DNA from: Dehalococcoidia bacterium UBA1151
GTDB lineage: Bacteria; Chloroflexota; Dehalococcoidia; Lucifugimonadales; Lucifugimonadaceae
Reading direction: 5' to 3'
Assembly: GCA_002311865.1 (NCBI GenBank)
Contig: DBZV01000096.1
Coordinates: 133-7,796 of the forward strand
DNA: 7,664 nt
Made by a program: the position numbers and the translations under genes. This document shows, piece by piece, positions 4,843 to 7,664 of the stretch. Every line of letters starts with the position of its first letter. The first letter of the stretch is position 1. Below the pieces are notes generated by a model. The model worked only from the letters and a program-made list of their open reading frames with translations, was not told where the DNA came from and did no database searches.

Positions 4843-6753
4843 ATGGCAAGAGCAGTCGGGATTGACCTGGGGACCACAAACTCAGTGGTGGCGGTCTGGG
4901 AGGCGGGCGAGGCCCGGATCCTGGAAAACAACGAGGGTCGCCGCACAACACCGTCCGTGGTAGCGGTCAATCCAAAATCCGGCGAGCGATTCGTTGGAGA
5001 ACTGGCCCGGCGTCAGTCGATTACCAATCCGGAAAACACAATCTACTCAGCCAAGCGATTCATTGGACGCAGGTTTGATGATGAGTCGGTCCAAAGGGAC
5101 ATCGGCATGGTGTCCTTCAAGGTAGTTAAGGGAAGCAATGGCGACGCCTGGGTGGAGCTCAACGGAGAGAAGGAAGCGCCACCTGAGATATCGGCGATGG
5201 TGCTCCGAAAGCTGAAAGAAGACGCTGAAGCAAGGGTTGGCGATAAGGTTGACAGGGCTGTGATAACGGTTCCCGCCTACTTCAATGACAGCCAGCGCGA
5301 GGCCACAAAGGTCGCGGGGCAGATTGCCGGGCTTGAAGTGCTTCGCATCATCAATGAGCCAACCGCGGCGGCCCTTGCCTACGGAATGGATAAGGAAGGT
5401 GATCGGACGATTGCCGTATTCGACCTGGGTGGCGGCACGTTTGATGTGACGATTCTCCAGCTTGGCGATGGTGTGTTTGAGGTGAAGTCCACCAATGGCG
5501 ACACCCATCTTGGGGGTGATGATTTTGACATGCGGATTGTTGAGTGGGCTGCAGATGAGTTCAAGGCTGAGAACGGAATTGACCTGAGAACAGATAGCGC
5601 GGCGCTCCAGCGGCTTCGAGTTGAAGCTGAGCGGGCGAAGATAGAGCTATCCAATGTGGCGCAGACTGAAATCAACCTTCCGTTCATCACGGCTGATGCC
5701 GACGGCCCCAAGCACCTTGCGCTGCCAATGACGCGCACGCAATTGGAGCGCCTGGTCGGCGATCTGGTTGACGCTACTTCTGAGCCGACGAAGCAGGCGA
5801 TTGCCGACTCCGGTATTTCGGCTTCGGATATCGACGAGATAATTCTTGTTGGTGGTCAGACCAGAATGCCTGCCATCCTCGAAAAGGTGAAGGATATTTT
5901 TGGGAAAGATCCCAACCAAACCGTAAACCCGGATGAGGTTGTGGCCACCGGCGCAGCAATCCAGGCGGGTGTCTTGCAGGGCGACGTGAAGGACATCCTC
6001 TTGCTGGATGTAACGCCGCTGTCTCTGGGAATTGAGACGCTGGGTGGCGTTGGCACTGTCTTGATCCCTCGCAACACGACAATTCCAACTACAAAGTCGG
6101 AATCGTTCACGACCGCTGCGGATAACCAGCCCTCGGTGGAGGTGCACGTCTTCCAGGGCGAGCGTCCGATGGCGAAGGAGAACACGTCCATTGGGCGATT
6201 CATGCTGGACGGGATTCTTCCCGCTCCACGTGGCACGCCACAGGTGGAGGTTGCCTTCGACATTGACGCCGACGGAATCCTGAAGGTTTCGGCAACAGAT
6301 AAGGCGACATCCAAAGAGCAGCACATCACCATCGCTGGCCGATCGGGGCTGAGTGATGAAGAGATCGCAAAAGCTGTCGAAGAGGCTGAAAGCCACGCTG
6401 AGGAGGATCAGAAGCAGCGTGAGCTGGTTGAGGTCCGGAATGCCGCCGATAGCGCCGTCTACTCCGCCGAGAAGCTGATGACGGAGCAAGAGGATCAGAT
6501 TCCGGATGATGAGACCAAGACGGCGATCACTGAGGCAATTGCGAAAGTGAATGACCTGCTGGCGTCGGAGACATCAGAAACGTCCGCGATCACCGATGCG
6601 GTCAATGATCTTCAACTGCAACTTCAAAAGGTAGGGCAGGCCGCCTACGCAGAACAGGGTGCGCCGACACCTGAAGATGAGGCTGGATCAGAAGATGGAT
6701 CGGACGACGACACACCTGAGGACACAGTAGAGGGCGAGTTCCGAGAGGTCTAG
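4843..6753 (+). CDS. dnaK: DnaK (Hsp70) chaperone
   Basis: DnaK is the ATP-dependent Hsp70 that binds exposed hydrophobic segments of proteins. At 636 residues it is full length. The ATPase domain has phosphate loop 1, GIDLGTTNS, at 6-14; VPAYFNDSQREAT at 143-155; INEPTAAALAYG at 170-181; phosphate loop 2, DLGGGTFD, at 194-201; and ILVGGQTRMP at 334-343. The linker LLLDVTPLSLG spans about 386-396. The substrate domain (to about 500) and helical lid follow, then an acidic Asp/Glu/Ser/Thr-rich tail ending EGEFREV. The segment at about 76-110 (RRFDDESVQRD to NGDAWVELNGEK) is the insert found in diderm-type DnaK and absent from Bacillus DnaK. The ATG at 4843 has AGGAG 12 bases upstream and GAGAGAG closer. 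It is the last gene of hspR-grpE-dnaK, and no dnaJ follows. Confidence 0.98.
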   Translation: MARAVGIDLGTTNSVVAVWEAGEARILENNEGRRTTPSVVAVNPKSGERFVGELARRQSITNPENTIYSAKRFIGRRFDDESVQRDIGMVSFKVVKGSNGDAWVELNGEKEAPPEISAMVLRKLKEDAEARVGDKVDRAVITVPAYFNDSQREATKVAGQIAGLEVLRIINEPTAAALAYGMDKEGDRTIAVFDLGGGTFDVTILQLGDGVFEVKSTNGDTHLGGDDFDMRIVEWAADEFKAENGIDLRTDSAALQRLRVEAERAKIELSNVAQTEINLPFITADADGPKHLALPMTRTQLERLVGDLVDATSEPTKQAIADSGISASDIDEIILVGGQTRMPAILEKVKDIFGKDPNQTVNPDEVVATGAAIQAGVLQGDVKDILLLDVTPLSLGIETLGGVGTVLIPRNTTIPTTKSESFTTAADNQPSVEVHVFQGERPMAKENTSIGRFMLDGILPAPRGTPQVEVAFDIDADGILKVSATDKATSKEQHITIAGRSGLSDEEIAKAVEEAESHAEEDQKQRELVEVRNAADSAVYSAEKLMTEQEDQIPDDETKTAITEAIAKVNDLLASETSETSAITDAVNDLQLQLQKVGQAAYAEQGAPTPEDEAGSEDGSDDDTPEDTVEGEFREV

Positions 6754-6788
6754 GGCCTTCCAGGCTGGACAAATAAGTAGACAATTGT

Positions 6789-6815
6789 AGCGAGGCCACA
6801 CGTTGGGGCCTCGCT
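6789..6815. terminator. Hairpin after dnaK, probable terminator
   Basis: AGCGAGGCC (6789-6797) and GGCCTCGCT (6807-6815) are perfect 9-bp arms with a 9-base loop, placed between the convergent stops of dnaK and the antiporter gene. The stem is GC-rich, but neither strand shows a proper U-tract, so termination efficiency is uncertain. It could instead protect 3' ends. Confidence 0.6.
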
Positions 6816-6844
6816 TCGCGTTGTGGGTTAACGCGAGACGCGTT
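6816..6844. repeat. Overlapping alternative hairpins after dnaK
   Basis: TCGCGTT (6816-6822) pairs with AACGCGA (6830-6836) around a 7-base loop. The AACGCG at 6830-6835 can instead pair with CGCGTT at 6839-6844 across AGA. The two folds exclude each other. Together with the preceding hairpin they fill the gap between dnaK and the convergent gene. Confidence 0.45.
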
Positions 6845-7664
6845 TAACTAAACACGAATATTAACGAGCTCATTGACGCGTACACGCCAATCTTTGTGAC
6901 GGTTTTTAAGCCCACAGTTCTGGTAAAAGGTCGACTTGAGGAGACAAGTCCCGGAATCAGAATGAGCGTCATTGCAAGGCCCGCCGCGGTTGCGATCAGG
7001 TGGATTGACGATACATCCGTAAAGAGCGCGCCTTTGGTGTAGGCGAGGGAGTCGGCGGAGAGCACGATTCCGATGTTGAACATGTTGCTGCCAAGAAGGT
7101 TTGATAGTGCGAGATCAGGCGCCCCTATTCGCAGCGATGCGAGGGCAACGGAGAACTCAGGCAGCGTGGTGCTGATGGGGAGGAACTGCGCTCCAACGAA
7201 GCTGGAGGACCAGCCCATGGCGTCAGATACGCCGTCTGCAGCAATCGCAAGCCATATTCCACCAACTGTAACGATGCCGACGGCGAACAGGTAGCCGCCA
7301 ATGTTCTTCATGAGCGGCGCCGATGGCCGCCCAAATGAGAAGCCGGGGCCAGCTGAGCCGTCAGTGGATGTGGTTGAACGGCCACTCCTTCGGAAGGAAC
7401 GCAAGACGGAGCCGAGTTGCCCAATGGTCCACAGTGCCGTTATTACGTAGGCCACGATCATTGTGATAGGGAGGACGCGGATGATCCATGATGGTACGCC
7501 CAGCTCCTCACGGCCCAGGATTAGTATTCCACCGGCCATAAGCAGGAGAATCACCCCGGCCGAACCCATCTGACGCGTTTCGACTGTGGGATCACGTAGA
7601 ATTCCGTGCCACTTGATGCCCAGAACTGCGATCACCAGCAAGTTAAGGCTGTTTGCCCCAAACG
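6844..7664 (-). CDS. Ca2+/cation antiporter (CaCA superfamily), N-terminus outside the window
   Basis: This is an inner-membrane sodium/calcium exchanger-like protein, of which only the C-terminal ~273 residues are visible. The frame stays open to the window edge, and the first residues read FGANSLNLLVIAVLG, the end of the alpha-1 repeat, so the in-frame TTG at 7641 is internal. Two membrane segments follow (SAGVILLLMAGGILIL and WIIRVLPITMIVAYVITALW). Next is a hydrophilic Ser/Arg/Gly-rich loop (SFRRSGRSTTSTDGSAGPG), then the second half with the alpha-2 repeat STTLPEFSVALASLRIGAPDL and LLGSNMFNIG, which holds the ion-binding Glu and the GSN motif. At least two more hydrophobic segments lead to the stop at 6844. 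The usual GTSLPE is STTLPE here. Ion specificity (Na+/Ca2+, H+/Ca2+ or other) cannot be told. It is convergent with dnaK and shows no functional link to it. Confidence 0.88.
   Translation of the reverse strand, partial: FGANSLNLLVIAVLGIKWHGILRDPTVETRQMGSAGVILLLMAGGILILGREELGVPSWIIRVLPITMIVAYVITALWTIGQLGSVLRSFRRSGRSTTSTDGSAGPGFSFGRPSAPLMKNIGGYLFAVGIVTVGGIWLAIAADGVSDAMGWSSSFVGAQFLPISTTLPEFSVALASLRIGAPDLALSNLLGSNMFNIGIVLSADSLAYTKGALFTDVSSIHLIATAAGLAMTLILIPGLVSSSRPFTRTVGLKTVTKIGVYASMSSLIFVFS

Noticed and set aside
5647..6489. 280-residue minus-strand reading frame inside dnaK
   Set aside because: It lies entirely opposite a highly conserved dnaK, has no recognisable domain and no ribosome site; a codon-bias shadow.
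6933..6950. GACTTG-N6-CAAGTC hairpin
   Set aside because: It lies within the antiporter coding region with no promoter nearby and lacks HAIR spacing; probably coincidental.
7639..7641. TTG as the start of the antiporter gene
   Set aside because: The frame is open upstream and encodes FGANSLN, part of the conserved alpha-1 repeat, so this codon is internal.
1..7664. Mobile element, CRISPR array, toxin-antitoxin or defence system
   Set aside because: No transposase, integrase, tandem spaced repeats or defence-type domains are present; all sizeable genes are housekeeping or regulatory.

Overview
The window is about 7.7 kb of ordinary bacterial chromosome. Gene content suggests Chloroflexota (moderate confidence, no search run). 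Four points support this: a Rex repressor; an HspR-type rather than HrcA-type dnaK operon; a DnaK that carries the N-terminal-domain insert which Bacillus-type DnaK lacks; and a small CPRC/CLQC zinc-ribbon protein of a kind I associate with Chloroflexota. Several starts appear to be TTG or GTG.

Layout. Bases 1-1844 (+): the end of an F-type ATP synthase operon, atpD (cut by the left edge) and atpC, closed by a near-perfect bidirectional terminator shared with the convergent rex gene. Bases 1923-2624 (-): rex, with a Rex-operator-like palindrome overlapping its predicted -10 box. Bases 2725-3018 (+): a DUF503/YlxP gene divergent from rex. Its terminator also serves a convergent small zinc-ribbon gene at 3119-3307 (-). 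Bases 3308-3641: a non-coding regulatory stretch with a 19-bp palindrome, three phased 7-bp repeats, a strong sigma-70-like promoter and a HAIR-like operator. Bases 3642-6753 (+): the heat-shock operon hspR-grpE-dnaK. Bases 6754-6843: tandem hairpins. Bases 6844-7664 (-): the C-terminal part of a Ca2+/cation antiporter that runs off the right edge.

Two self-contained control loops can be read here. HspR probably represses its own operon through the HAIR-like site in the promoter spacer; in known systems DnaK acts as its co-repressor, and DnaK is encoded downstream. Rex, an NADH/NAD+ sensor, probably represses itself and lies back-to-back with the ATP synthase genes, although no Rex site for the atp operon is visible.

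I see no defence island, mobile element, CRISPR array, RNA gene or clearly new multi-gene system. The most interesting content is regulatory DNA and a few unusual protein features.
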